Shown here: positions 1-7,343 of the stretch, one piece after another
How the letters are laid out: every line of letters starts with the position of its first letter
Position numbering within the stretch: the stretch's first letter is position 1
From: Metaruminococcus_A sp003150405
GTDB lineage: Bacteria > Bacillota > Clostridia > Oscillospirales > Ruminococcaceae
DNA: 16,292 nucleotides
Direction of reading: 5' to 3'
NCBI GenBank assembly: GCA_902489745.1
Contig: CABUBB010000032.1
Coordinates: forward strand, 1-16,292
Translations under genes and position numbers: made by a program
The notes under the pieces: generated by a model
The model's input: the letters and a program-made list of their open reading frames with translations, nothing else
Databases searched by the model: none
What the model was told of the DNA's origin: nothing

Positions 1-25
1 CAAATTTGTCTGCCCCGCTGTAGTG

Positions 26-577
26 CTATTCGTTTTTTCCGAATTCAGAGAAATTACAGTTCAAATCCAGCGACGGTACGCTCAGGGATAAAGGCGCGCC
101 GGTGCTTTCGTCCAGAGTAAGGGTGAAGTTGCCGGATTCTCCTTTTGCGGTCACTGTCGCCACACCGCCTTTGGAGGTAATGTCCAGGTTGTCGCCGTTG
201 AGCGACGTTTCAAAGGCGTTTACCAGCGCGGATGCTGCCGAGGACGCCAGAAAGGAAGTCGGCTCTACGTCGAGCTTCAGCCCTTTGAAATTGAGGGAGA
301 TTTTATCCTCGGCAAAATCAAACTGAAGGCCCTGCAAGGTTTCAGGGGACTGCATGGTCACCCGGGTGCTTCCGTCGAGCGAACGCACAACGTCGGCCGT
401 CGCCTGCATTTCGCCAAAGGTGATGTCCGCTTTGCAGCGGAAACTGAACAGTTCGTCAAACAGGCTGCTTTCACCGCTCCCGCCGGAGCCGCTTGGAATG
501 AGCATTCGGCAAAACAGAAAAAGAATCAGCCCCAATAAAATAACAACCGGGATCCAGAAAACGGCACGCCGCCGCAT
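26..577 (-). CDS. Membrane-anchored extracytoplasmic protein, unknown function (possibly LolA-like)
   Basis: I do not recognise a named family. The 183-residue product starts with a basic stretch (MRRR) and one hydrophobic helix (about residues 5-25), then a Gly/Ser-rich linker and an extracytoplasmic domain. That domain alternates polar and hydrophobic residues as a beta-rich fold would (TADVVRSL, ISLNFKGLKL, NFTLTLDES). No lipobox is evident, so it is probably an uncleaved N-terminal anchor. The ATG at 577 is preferred over the in-frame GTG at 583 because the GAGGAG ribosome site lies 8 nt before the ATG and only 2 nt before the GTG. It is the last visible gene of the leftward cluster, 61 bp after acpS-nnrD. 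In Bacillus subtilis acpS is followed by ydcC, encoding a LolA-like lipoprotein. The similar position and beta-rich look suggest, but do not prove, a related role. The existence of the gene is well supported; its function is not. Confidence 0.75.
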   Translation of the reverse strand: MRRRAVFWIPVVILLGLILFLFCRMLIPSGSGGSGESSLFDELFSFRCKADITFGEMQATADVVRSLDGSTRVTMQSPETLQGLQFDFAEDKISLNFKGLKLDVEPTSFLASSAASALVNAFETSLNGDNLDITSKGGVATVTAKGESGNFTLTLDESTGAPLSLSVPSLDLNCNFSEFGKNE

Positions 578-638
578 AGCCACCGCTCCTCACGCCGCAG
601 AGAGTGCGCGCCGCCGATACAAGCACAGGCCCCCGCGT

Positions 639-1955
639 TTAATCTCCTTCGGCAAAATGGTACAGCTTTGGCAGAACCGCAATCATGTCGCTCGGAAGCA
701 TGCCGAGCATGGAGCCCTCCTGCGCGGCAAGGTCGCCCGCCGCACCGTGGAGGTAAACCCCGCACCCCGCTGCATACTCGGCCGGGAGGCCCTGCGCGAC
801 AAACGCCGCAAGGATGCCGGCAAGGACGTCCCCGCTGCCGCCGCGCGCCATACCCGCGTTTCCGGTGGTGTTCAGGTAAACGGTGCCGTCGGGCGATGCA
901 ATCACGGTGTCCGCGTCCTTGAGCACTAGAACCACGCCGTATTTTTGTGCAAATTCCTTTGCGCACCGGATGGGATCGGCTTTGATCTCCGCCGCACTTT
1001 TTCTGCACAGCCGGGACATCTCGCCGATGTGCGGCGTTACAATCATTCTGCGTTTTGCTGTTCGCAATATATCTATGCAGCTGGAGATGCAGTTTATGCC
1101 GTCTGCGTCCAGAACAATGGGGCAGTCCGCCTCCTCAATGAGCGTACAGACCACCGCCGTGGTGTCCTCATTCCAGCCCAGCCCGCACCCGATGAGCAGT
1201 GCCGAACAGCCTTTTATCTGTTCCAAAAGGAGGGGAATTGCCAGCGTGGAAAGGGTGCCTTCTTCATTTTCTGGCAGAGGACGGTAAACCGCTTCGTACA
1301 GCTTGGAGGCCACGGCGTCGACTGCCTCGGGCACCGAGGCCAGCGTCACAACGCCGGCGCCGCTCCGCAGGGCGGCATGGGTGCAGAGCGCCGCTGCGCC
1401 CCGGTAATTCCGGCAGCCGGCAACAATGGTGAGTTTGCCGTAGCTTCCCTTATGCGAATAAGCGTCCCGCCTAGGAAAAACCGAGGCAATCAGCCCGCGC
1501 TCCAGCGGAATACCACCGGAAAAATCAGCGCCAAAATGCTGCCGGAGCCGCTGTATCCGTGCATCAGTCAAGGCGGGGAGTGCGCGGCTATCTGCACAGG
1601 CAATCACCACCGCGCAGGCGCTTCCCGCCTCGTGGGTGAGGCTTACAGTGAAGCTAAGGCTGCGTTCATCGGCAATGGCCTTTGCACGGCCGGTAAGGGA
1701 AAGATAGGGCTCGCCGTTTTCATGCCGAAGCACGCTGACCTCATTGAGAAAAAATCCGCGTACCCCGGTGCCAAGCGCTTTGGAAAACGCCTCTTTCGCC
1801 GCAAAATTCGCGGCTGCAGATTGGGCGTTTGGCCTGCCGTTCGGGCAGATATGCGCCTGTTCGCCGACTGAAAAAACCCTCGTCAGAAAACGAGGGTTCT
1901 CAAGGCATTTTTGCATTCGGCTGATATCAACCAAATCAATTCCAATTTTATACAT
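639..1955 (-). CDS. acpS-nnrD: Fused holo-[acyl-carrier-protein] synthase / ADP-dependent NAD(P)H-hydrate dehydratase (AcpS-NnrD)
   Basis: A 438-residue two-domain enzyme. Residues 1-120 are AcpS, which moves 4'-phosphopantetheine from CoA to acyl carrier protein. The magnesium-binding Asp lies in GIDLVDI (D7), the AAKEAFSKALGTG motif supplies E55, and VSLTHE sits at 104-109. After a linker of about 30 residues, 155-435 are NnrD, which dehydrates the damaged cofactor NAD(P)HX using ADP. Its motifs are HKGSYGKLTIVAG (168-180), GCGLG (256-260), VLDADGIN (281-288), TPHIGEM (307-313) and GNAGMARGGSGDVLAG (365-380), with the catalytic Asp at 376. The epimerase partner domain NnrE (YjeF_N) is absent. 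The start ATG overlaps the end of the upstream gene by 8 nt (ATGTATAA), which implies translational coupling. AcpS is usually about 120 residues and NnrD about 280, so both domains look complete. A perfect terminator-like hairpin lies inside codons 20-28. Confidence 0.93.
   Translation of the reverse strand: MYKIGIDLVDISRMQKCLENPRFLTRVFSVGEQAHICPNGRPNAQSAAANFAAKEAFSKALGTGVRGFFLNEVSVLRHENGEPYLSLTGRAKAIADERSLSFTVSLTHEAGSACAVVIACADSRALPALTDARIQRLRQHFGADFSGGIPLERGLIASVFPRRDAYSHKGSYGKLTIVAGCRNYRGAAALCTHAALRSGAGVVTLASVPEAVDAVASKLYEAVYRPLPENEEGTLSTLAIPLLLEQIKGCSALLIGCGLGWNEDTTAVVCTLIEEADCPIVLDADGINCISSCIDILRTAKRRMIVTPHIGEMSRLCRKSAAEIKADPIRCAKEFAQKYGVVLVLKDADTVIASPDGTVYLNTTGNAGMARGGSGDVLAGILAAFVAQGLPAEYAAGCGVYLHGAAGDLAAQEGSMLGMLPSDMIAVLPKLYHFAEGD
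1871..1898 (-). terminator. Terminator-like hairpin inside the acpS coding region
   Basis: Read on the minus strand, AACCCTCG (1898-1891) and CGAGGGTT (1882-1875) form a perfect 8-bp stem with an 8-nt loop. The stem runs directly into six T residues (1876-1871, overlapping the end of the stem). It has the form of an intrinsic terminator but lies about 58-85 nt into the acpS-nnrD reading frame. Translating ribosomes would normally keep it open. It may act only when translation fails, or it may be a by-product of the conserved RFLTRVF codons. Confidence 0.4.
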
Positions 1956-2466
1956 TGACCGTCGCCGTCCTTGGAAGATATTCCTTTATGCTTTCCAGAA
2001 TAATCTCATTGGGATTGAAGACCAGCAGCAGCCGCTGGAATTTGGGGTGTGTCAGCACCGCGTAGTAGGTATCCGGGTCGGTGGGTGAACTGCAGGCCAT
2101 CAGGCGGGTGGTAAACTCCTTGCCCGCAAAGGCGGAAACTTCATACCGGCCAAATTCCTCAATGGTGGTTACGTCAATGGTCGCAAGGCGTTTGCGCTTT
2201 GCCTTTCCCATAATTTTATCCACATCCAGATCCCCGTTGGTGAAAATGTATTCGTATTCCACATTGAGCTGCGGAAAAAACGCAAACAACGCATAAATAA
2301 CGCCGGCAATTACCAGAAGCGGAATAAAGTAAAACTGGCCGGAAATGGGAATGATAAAAATACAGCCAAGAATCAGGACGCCGGCTCCGACCAGGATCAT
2401 CACCCGTTTGGCAAGGTCGGCAGAAGAGTTTTTCTTGGTCACAAGCTGTTCTTTGTAAATATCCAT
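1948..2466 (-). CDS. DUF6106-like small membrane protein
   Basis: A 172-residue protein beginning MDIYKEQLVTKK. It has two adjacent hydrophobic segments (about residues 20-42 and 46-65), then a cytosolic-looking domain with NVEYEYIFTNGDLDVDKI and KAKRKRLATIDV. This order of a short N-terminus, two helices and a NVEYEY...GDLDVDKI block matches, from memory, the DUF6106 family of Clostridia, whose function is unknown. AAGGAGG lies 11 nt before the ATG. It is the first gene of the leftward cluster and overlaps acpS-nnrD by 8 nt. No promoter is obvious directly upstream; the nearest good leftward promoter is at 3247-3219, roughly 750 bp away. The family name comes from recall and could be wrong, but the membrane topology is visible. 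Confidence 0.85.
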   Translation of the reverse strand: MDIYKEQLVTKKNSSADLAKRVMILVGAGVLILGCIFIIPISGQFYFIPLLVIAGVIYALFAFFPQLNVEYEYIFTNGDLDVDKIMGKAKRKRLATIDVTTIEEFGRYEVSAFAGKEFTTRLMACSSPTDPDTYYAVLTHPKFQRLLLVFNPNEIILESIKEYLPRTATVNV

Positions 2467-3218
2467 TTGGTTGAGATCCTCCTTGTTGATATGCAGGATA
2501 TGTCTGATTGCCGCCTGCCGTGTTAAGCCACGGTTTTCACCGCGCCGTATCCGGAATGGCAGGACGCTGCTTTGGCCCAGGGCACCGCCGCCGGGTCAAC
2601 GGCTTGGGACGCCTTTTGGAAAGAGCCCTCCGTTTCGACGGGAATGCCGCATGAACCCCCACAACTGCAAGCAGCTAAAAGTCATGAGCCGTATTCTCCA
2701 AAGCCGGTCGGTCGGCAGATTCGTCCCTCGCAGGACAACCCGCCATCCTGTTGATGGGTTTGTACTTCGCGGGATAACCGCGGCGTTGCCCACATTTCAT
2801 ATGAGGCGCGAATTGCCGGTCGGGGTTCACGGCCGTGCAATTACGCAAACGGCGCATAAATACCAACAACCAAACTGTACATTGCTGTGGTTTTGTATGG
2901 AGCAATGTTTTCCGGAACCAGAGGAATGAAGGGCTCGCTCCCCGCGGGATAATTGGGCCGTTATTCGCACTGCTTATCATTCGTGTTTGGCCGGTGCGGA
3001 CACGCACCGTGAGGTTATGATAACGCATCCGCGCGATACTGGAGCGTTACAAGGCTTTCGCCGCGGTCAAAATCTTTGATTTTGGATACCGCAGAGGTTC
3101 TTATACCATATACAGGCTTCAGGTCTGCATCTTAACCGAAAAACGGTTCCCGTTTTTGTTCGTAATACGGTGTCCGCTCAACCGCCCGGAGCTTTGCATT
3201 GGGATGCGGCGTGAAGAT
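2467..3218. other. Gene-less, hairpin-rich region; possible large structured RNA or long 5' leader
   Basis: No reading frame here looks like a real protein: candidates on both strands are low-complexity Arg/Pro/Cys-rich and lack good ribosome sites. Many stems are visible: CGCGG/CCGCG around a GATAA loop (2768-2782), ACATTGCT/AGCAATGT (2879-2908), CGGTGCG/CGCACCG around a 4-nt loop (2992-3009), TAACGC/GCGTTA (3021-3049), a long stem GCGGTCAAAATC pairing with GATTTTG and ACCGC (3063-3092), and AAAAACGG/CCGTTTTT (3139-3157). The sequence CGCGGGATAA occurs twice (near 2768 and 2943). On the minus strand there is a GGC-GAAA-GCC tetraloop hairpin (around 3054-3063). A leftward promoter sits at 3247-3219, so minus-strand transcription through the region into the 2466 gene is plausible. 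I could not match it to RNase P RNA, tmRNA, SRP RNA or a known riboswitch. Confidence 0.4.
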
Positions 3219-3247
3219 ATTATACCATAAAAAGTGTGTTATTACAA
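3219..3247 (-). promoter_or_regulatory. Leftward sigma-A-type promoter (TTGTAA-N17-TATAAT)
   Basis: On the minus strand TTGTAA (3247-3242) and a perfect TATAAT (3224-3219) are separated by 17 bp. Transcription would start near 3212 and cross the structured region toward the gene at 2466. Its -35 box is only 10 bp from the -35 box of the rightward promoter at 3258, giving a back-to-back divergent pair. Confidence 0.5.
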
Positions 3248-3257
3248 TCCAAAACCC

Positions 3258-3286
3258 TTGCAACTTCATAGGAGATTTGTTATAAT
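3258..3286 (+). promoter_or_regulatory. pheST promoter (TTGCAA-N17-TATAAT)
   Basis: TTGCAA at 3258-3263 and a perfect TATAAT at 3281-3286 are separated by 17 bp. The predicted start is near 3293, giving a leader of about 150 nt before pheS that contains an intrinsic terminator. Confidence 0.7.
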
Positions 3287-3323
3287 AACAAACAGCAAAC
3301 GCCCAGGAAAAACCGCTGTCCAT

Positions 3324-3366
3324 CTCTCGTCAATGCCCCATGAGGCGGTAGGTGACGGGAGTTTTT
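3324..3366 (+). terminator. Intrinsic terminator in the pheS leader (probable attenuator)
   Basis: CTCTCGTCA (3324-3332) pairs with TGACGGGAG (3353-3361) over 9 bp including one G-U pair, with an inner GCC/GGC stem, and is followed by TTTTTATTAT. It lies between the pheST promoter and the pheS start, where it would terminate the leader unless prevented. ACCGC at 3312-3316 can pair with GCGGT at 3345-3349, a possible competing fold. The stem resembles the terminators of T-box leaders, but only about 31 nt precede it from the predicted start, and a canonical T-box sequence is missing. Confidence 0.7.
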
Positions 3367-3443
3367 ATTATACGCCCCTGCTTTTCGGCGGCAGCTTCGC
3401 GGGCTTTTAACGGTGTATTAAACCAGATGAGGTGACTGTCAAT

Positions 3444-4463
3444 ATGAAAGAACAGCTGGCACAAATTAAAGAGCGTGCCTTAGAAGGCCTTGCCGCCTGC
3501 ACGACGATGCGGGAATTGGAGGATCTGCGGGTGCAGGTGCTCGGTAAAAAAGGTGAGCTTACCGGAATCCTCAAACAAATGGGCAAGCTTTCGCCGGAGG
3601 AACGCCCGGTCATTGGGCAGCTTGCAAATGAAGTGCGGCAGGATCTGGAGCAAAAGCTTGACGAGTACAAGGCTGCGCTCCGGGAAAAACAGCTCAACGA
3701 ACAGCTTGAGGCGGAACGCCTTGATGTAACCATGCCTGGGCGCCCGTTTGAGCTTGGTTCTATGCACCCGCTTTCTGCGGTACTGGAGGAAATTGAAGAG
3801 ATCTTCCTCGGCATGGGCTTCGATATTGCCGAAGGCCCGGAGGTTGAGACCGATTATTACAACTTTGAGGCGCTCAATCTGCCAAAGGATCATCCGGCCC
3901 GTGATACACAGGACACCTTTTATATCAGTGAAAACATTCTGCTGCGCACCCAGACATCCCCGGTGCAGGTGCGTGTTATGGAACAGCAGAAACCGCCGAT
4001 TCGCGTGATCTCGCCGGGCCGCGTTTACCGGTCCGATGCTGTAGACGCCACCCATTCCCCGGTTTTCCATCAGATTGAGGGCCTTGTCGTGGACAAGGGT
4101 ATTACCATGGCGGATTTAAAAGGGACTCTGGAGATTTTTGTCAAGCGCCTGTACGGCGAGGATGCAAAAATCCGTTTCCGCCCGCATCACTTCCCGTTTA
4201 CCGAGCCGTCTGCTGAGGCGGATACCCAGTGCTTTGCCTGTGGGGGCAAAGGCTGCCGTATCTGCAAGGGCGAAGGCTGGATTGAACTGCTTGGCTGCGG
4301 TATGGTTCACCCCAAGGTGCTCGCCGGCTGTGGCATTGATCCGGAGGTTTACAGCGGTTTTGCGTTCGGCATGGGGCTGGAGCGCGTGGTTATGCGCCGC
4401 TACAGCATTGACGACCTGCGGCTGTTCTTTGAGAACGACCTGCGGTTCCTAAAACAGTTTTAA
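3444..4463 (+). CDS. pheS: Phenylalanine--tRNA ligase alpha subunit
   Basis: The catalytic alpha subunit of the cytosolic alpha2beta2 phenylalanyl-tRNA synthetase, which charges tRNA-Phe with phenylalanine using ATP. It has 339 residues, normal for the bacterial family. The N-terminal coiled-coil tRNA-binding arm covers about residues 1-90 (LGKKGELTGILKQMGKLSPEERP). The class II core follows, with motif 2 near VYRSDAVDATHSPVFHQIEG, the FRPHHFPFTEPSAE block, the CFACGGKGCRICKG cysteine block, and motif 3 GMGLERVVMRRY (from about residue 309). The C-terminus LRLFFENDLRFLKQF is typical. The ATG at 3444 is chosen over the in-frame GTG at 3432 because AGGTG (3430-3434) lies 9 nt before the ATG and because MKEQLAQIKERAL matches the usual PheS N-terminus. 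pheT follows after 85 bp. Expression is probably controlled by the leader terminator at 3324-3366. Confidence 0.98.
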   Translation: MKEQLAQIKERALEGLAACTTMRELEDLRVQVLGKKGELTGILKQMGKLSPEERPVIGQLANEVRQDLEQKLDEYKAALREKQLNEQLEAERLDVTMPGRPFELGSMHPLSAVLEEIEEIFLGMGFDIAEGPEVETDYYNFEALNLPKDHPARDTQDTFYISENILLRTQTSPVQVRVMEQQKPPIRVISPGRVYRSDAVDATHSPVFHQIEGLVVDKGITMADLKGTLEIFVKRLYGEDAKIRFRPHHFPFTEPSAEADTQCFACGGKGCRICKGEGWIELLGCGMVHPKVLAGCGIDPEVYSGFAFGMGLERVVMRRYSIDDLRLFFENDLRFLKQF

Positions 4464-4548
4464 TGAATCACCCGGAGTTTGCTGGGCCCCCTGAAACGGT
4501 TTGGAACCCATTCACCGCAGAAAAGAGCAATAAAGGAGCGTTCATCCC

Positions 4549-6924
4549 ATGAACCTGTCAATGAAATGGTTAAATGATTATGTAAAAATAGATTGTAACC
4601 CCCATGAATTTGCCGCCGCTATGACCATGAGCGGCTCTAAGGTCGAGGGGTATGAAGTTGAGGGCGAGGGCGTCAGCAACGTTGTCGTCGGCAAAATCCT
4701 TTCGGTGGAGAAACACCCGGATGCGGACAAGCTGGTCGTCTGCCAGCTCGACGTCGGCAAGGGAGATTCCATCCAGATTGTTACCGGCGCTGACAACGTC
4801 TTTGCTGGCGCGGTCGTCCCGGTTGCACTCGACGGTTCTACTCTGCCGGGCGGGGTTAAAATTAAAAAGGGCAAGCTGCGCGGCGTGGAGAGCAACGGTA
4901 TGCTTTGTTCCCTTAATGAGCTTGGCCTTACCGTGCACGATTTTCCCTATGCCATTGAGGACGGCATTTTCATCATCGAGGAGGATTGTGAAATCGGCGA
5001 GGATATCCACACGGCCATTGGCTTGAACGACATTTCAGTTGAGTTTGAAATCACCTCGAACCGGCCGGACTGCCTCTCGGTCACCGGCCTTGCAAGAGAA
5101 GCCGCTGCAACCTTTAATAAGCCCTTCCGCCTCCCCAAGCCGCAGGTGAAGGGAAGCGGGGACAACATTGAAAACTACCTGAAAGTGACGGTGGAAAACA
5201 ATGAGCTTTGCCGCCGCTACAGCGCACGAGTGGTGAAAAACGTCAAAATCGGCCCATCGCCGCGCTGGATGCGTGAGCGGCTGCGTGCCTCCGGCGTGCG
5301 CCCTATCAACAACCTAGTGGATATTACCAACTACGTTATGCTGGAATATGGTCAGCCCATGCACGCGTTTGATTTAAAATATGTTTCCGGCGGCCAGATC
5401 GTCGTCCGTAACGCAAAAATGGGCGAAACCATTGAAACCCTCGACGGCACCGTACATGAGCTTTCCCCGGAAATGCTTGTTATATGCGATGCGGAAAAAC
5501 CCGCCGCGGTCGCCGGTGTTATGGGCGGCGAATACAGCGGTATCATGGAGGATACCCAGACCGTTGTCTTTGAGTCCGCGAGCTTTAAAGGTGCATCAGT
5601 TCGCACCACCGCCAAAAGGATTGGCCTGCGAACCGAGTCCTCCTCCCGTTTTGAAAAGGGACTGGATCCCGCGCTCTGTGAGGATGCGCTTGCCCGCGCC
5701 TGCGAGCTGGTGGAGCAGCTGGGCTGCGGCGAGGTAGTCGACGGCATCATTGACGTCTGGGGCAGCAGGAACACCCCGGCGGTTGTCAAACTGGAGCCGG
5801 AGTGGGTGAACCGTTTCCTCGGTATTGAACTCCCGCGGGAACAAATGGTTTCCATCCTGGAAAAACTGGACTTCACGGTGGAAGGGGACGACGTTACCGC
5901 GCCGCCGTTCCGCATTGACATTGAATCCAAAGCCGATATTGCCGAGGAAATTGCACGTTTCTATGGTTACGATAAGATCCCGGTCACCGCGATTCGCGGT
6001 ACTGCGCAGGGCCATTTGACCCCAGAGCAGCAGTTCGGCCGCAAGGCAGTCCGCGCGATGCTCGGCATGGGCTGCAATGAAATTCAGACCTATTCCTTTA
6101 TCAGCCCGAAGTATTATGACAAAATTGATCTTCCGGCGGACAGTGCCCTGCGTCGTTCGGTGGAGATTTTAAATCCGTTGGGCGAGGACACCAGCGTTAT
6201 GCGCACCACCATTCTCCCATCGATGCTGGAGACGCTGGCACGCAACTACAACAACCGCTTGCCAAAAGCCTATCTGTTTGAAACGGGGGCGGAGTATATC
6301 CCGACAGCACCGGAACAGCTTCCAGAGGAGAAAAAGGTGCTTTCCATTGGCCTTTACGGCCCGAATACCGATTTTTATACCCTCAAAGGCATGGTGGAAA
6401 CGCTGCTCTCGACTCTCCGGATTGCCGAAGTAGATGTTGTTCCTTGCAAGGAGGAACCGACCTTCCATCCGGGCCGCTGTGCAAAAATTGTACGGGATGG
6501 GGAAGAGTACGGCATTTTTGGCGAGGTGCACCCGAAGGTTCTGGAGAACTATGGCATTGGAACCAAAGCTTATGTTGCCCGCATGGATTTGGGGCTTCTG
6601 TTTACGGCGGTCCTGCCGGAGCAGTCCTACAAGCCGCTGCCGAAATTCCCGGCGGCTGCGCGTGACCTCAGTGTGGTCTGTGATGAAGAGACCCCGATGA
6701 TGGAGGTTGAAAAGGCCATTCAAAAAGCGGTTGGAAAATCGCTGGAGGATGTAACGCTGTTTGACGTTTACCGCGGCGAGCAGGTGCCAGCCGGCAAAAA
6801 GAGCCTTTCGTTTGCCATTACCATGCGTTCGTTTGAACGCACCCTCACCGACGAGGAGGCGGATAACGCTGTCCGCCGTGTGCTTAAGGCGCTGGATGCA
6901 ATGGGCATTACCCTGCGCGCCTAG
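4549..6924 (+). CDS. pheT: Phenylalanine--tRNA ligase beta subunit
   Basis: The beta subunit of phenylalanyl-tRNA synthetase, which binds tRNA-Phe and edits mischarged Tyr-tRNA-Phe. Its 791 residues match the usual bacterial length. Domains in order: N-terminal MNLSMKWLNDYVKID; an EMAP-type tRNA-binding OB domain at about 40-150 (VVVGKILSVEKHPDADKLVV); the B3/B4 editing domain at about 210-380 (GVRPINNLVDITNYVMLEYG); B5 at about 400-475; the inactive class II-like core (FGRKAVRAMLGMGCNEIQTYSF); and the C-terminal FDX-ACB anticodon-binding domain at about 697-791 (KFPAAARDLSVV, SFERTLTDEEA). AAGGAG precedes the ATG. No terminator is visible between pheS and pheT, so they should be co-transcribed. 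All expected domains are present, with no sign of truncation. Confidence 0.98.
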   Translation: MNLSMKWLNDYVKIDCNPHEFAAAMTMSGSKVEGYEVEGEGVSNVVVGKILSVEKHPDADKLVVCQLDVGKGDSIQIVTGADNVFAGAVVPVALDGSTLPGGVKIKKGKLRGVESNGMLCSLNELGLTVHDFPYAIEDGIFIIEEDCEIGEDIHTAIGLNDISVEFEITSNRPDCLSVTGLAREAAATFNKPFRLPKPQVKGSGDNIENYLKVTVENNELCRRYSARVVKNVKIGPSPRWMRERLRASGVRPINNLVDITNYVMLEYGQPMHAFDLKYVSGGQIVVRNAKMGETIETLDGTVHELSPEMLVICDAEKPAAVAGVMGGEYSGIMEDTQTVVFESASFKGASVRTTAKRIGLRTESSSRFEKGLDPALCEDALARACELVEQLGCGEVVDGIIDVWGSRNTPAVVKLEPEWVNRFLGIELPREQMVSILEKLDFTVEGDDVTAPPFRIDIESKADIAEEIARFYGYDKIPVTAIRGTAQGHLTPEQQFGRKAVRAMLGMGCNEIQTYSFISPKYYDKIDLPADSALRRSVEILNPLGEDTSVMRTTILPSMLETLARNYNNRLPKAYLFETGAEYIPTAPEQLPEEKKVLSIGLYGPNTDFYTLKGMVETLLSTLRIAEVDVVPCKEEPTFHPGRCAKIVRDGEEYGIFGEVHPKVLENYGIGTKAYVARMDLGLLFTAVLPEQSYKPLPKFPAAARDLSVVCDEETPMMEVEKAIQKAVGKSLEDVTLFDVYRGEQVPAGKKSLSFAITMRSFERTLTDEEADNAVRRVLKALDAMGITLRA

Positions 6925-7018
6925 GGAATAACCTGTTTTGCGGGGGGCAAAGTATAGGCAGTAAGGCAGCTGCATAGGATCAAATAAATCATGATATAAT
7001 ACAAGGAGGGTGAGCGCA

Positions 7019-7264
7019 ATGTACGACAAAACCATGACCTTCTCGGTGCATGAAGACAAGGAAAATGAGATGAAAAACATCCTGACCATGGTCTATGACG
7101 CACTCAAGGAAAAGGGTTACAATCCCATCAATCAAATTGTCGGCTATATTCTGTCCGAGGATCCGACCTACATCACTACACACAACAATGCAAGGAGCCT
7201 CATCCGCCGCATTGACCGCGACGAATTGTTGCGCGCAATGGTAAAAGGCTACCTGAACGACTAG
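7019..7264 (+). CDS. ireB: IreB family regulatory phosphoprotein
   Basis: An 81-residue cytosolic protein beginning MYDKTMTFSVHEDKENEMKN, with YDALKEKGYNPINQIVGYIL and DPTYITTHNNARSLIRR. This is the IreB (former DUF965) signature. In Enterococcus faecalis IreB is a substrate of the PASTA-domain Ser/Thr kinase IreK and affects cephalosporin resistance; in Firmicutes generally it is linked to cell-envelope signalling. The ATG at 7019 is preferred to the GTG at 7010 because AAGGAGGG (7003-7010) overlaps the GTG and lies 8 nt before the ATG. It follows pheT by 94 bp without an obvious terminator, so it may be co-transcribed with pheST. A strong terminator closes the unit at 7344-7374. In many Firmicutes ireB sits between alaS and ruvX, so this location is less usual. 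Confidence 0.95.
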   Translation: MYDKTMTFSVHEDKENEMKNILTMVYDALKEKGYNPINQIVGYILSEDPTYITTHNNARSLIRRIDRDELLRAMVKGYLND

Positions 7265-7343
7265 CCTAAAGAGCGCTGGTTGGCCTGTCGATAATGTGCG
7301 CAGAAGGCTGGTCCTGCTATTAAAATTGTGGTTGTATTTTGTA

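Noticed and set aside
2631..2660. GTTTCGACGGG, resembling the 5' part of tmRNA
   Set aside because: No tRNA-like 3' end with GGTTCGA...CCA and no ALAA-type tag follows within a normal tmRNA length.
2471..3028. Overlapping frames on both strands (plus 2471-2929; minus 2675-3028)
   Set aside because: Composition is rich in Arg, Pro and Cys, there is no good ribosome site, no family is recognised, and the frames cross several stable hairpins.
3333..3410. A 25-codon frame in the pheS leader with four Phe codons, as a possible Phe leader peptide
   Set aside because: It has no ribosome site, and its ATG lies in the loop of the terminator, so translation could not control that hairpin in the classical way.
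6995..7000. TATAAT just before the ireB ribosome site
   Set aside because: No -35 partner is visible, and transcription would start inside the ribosome site.
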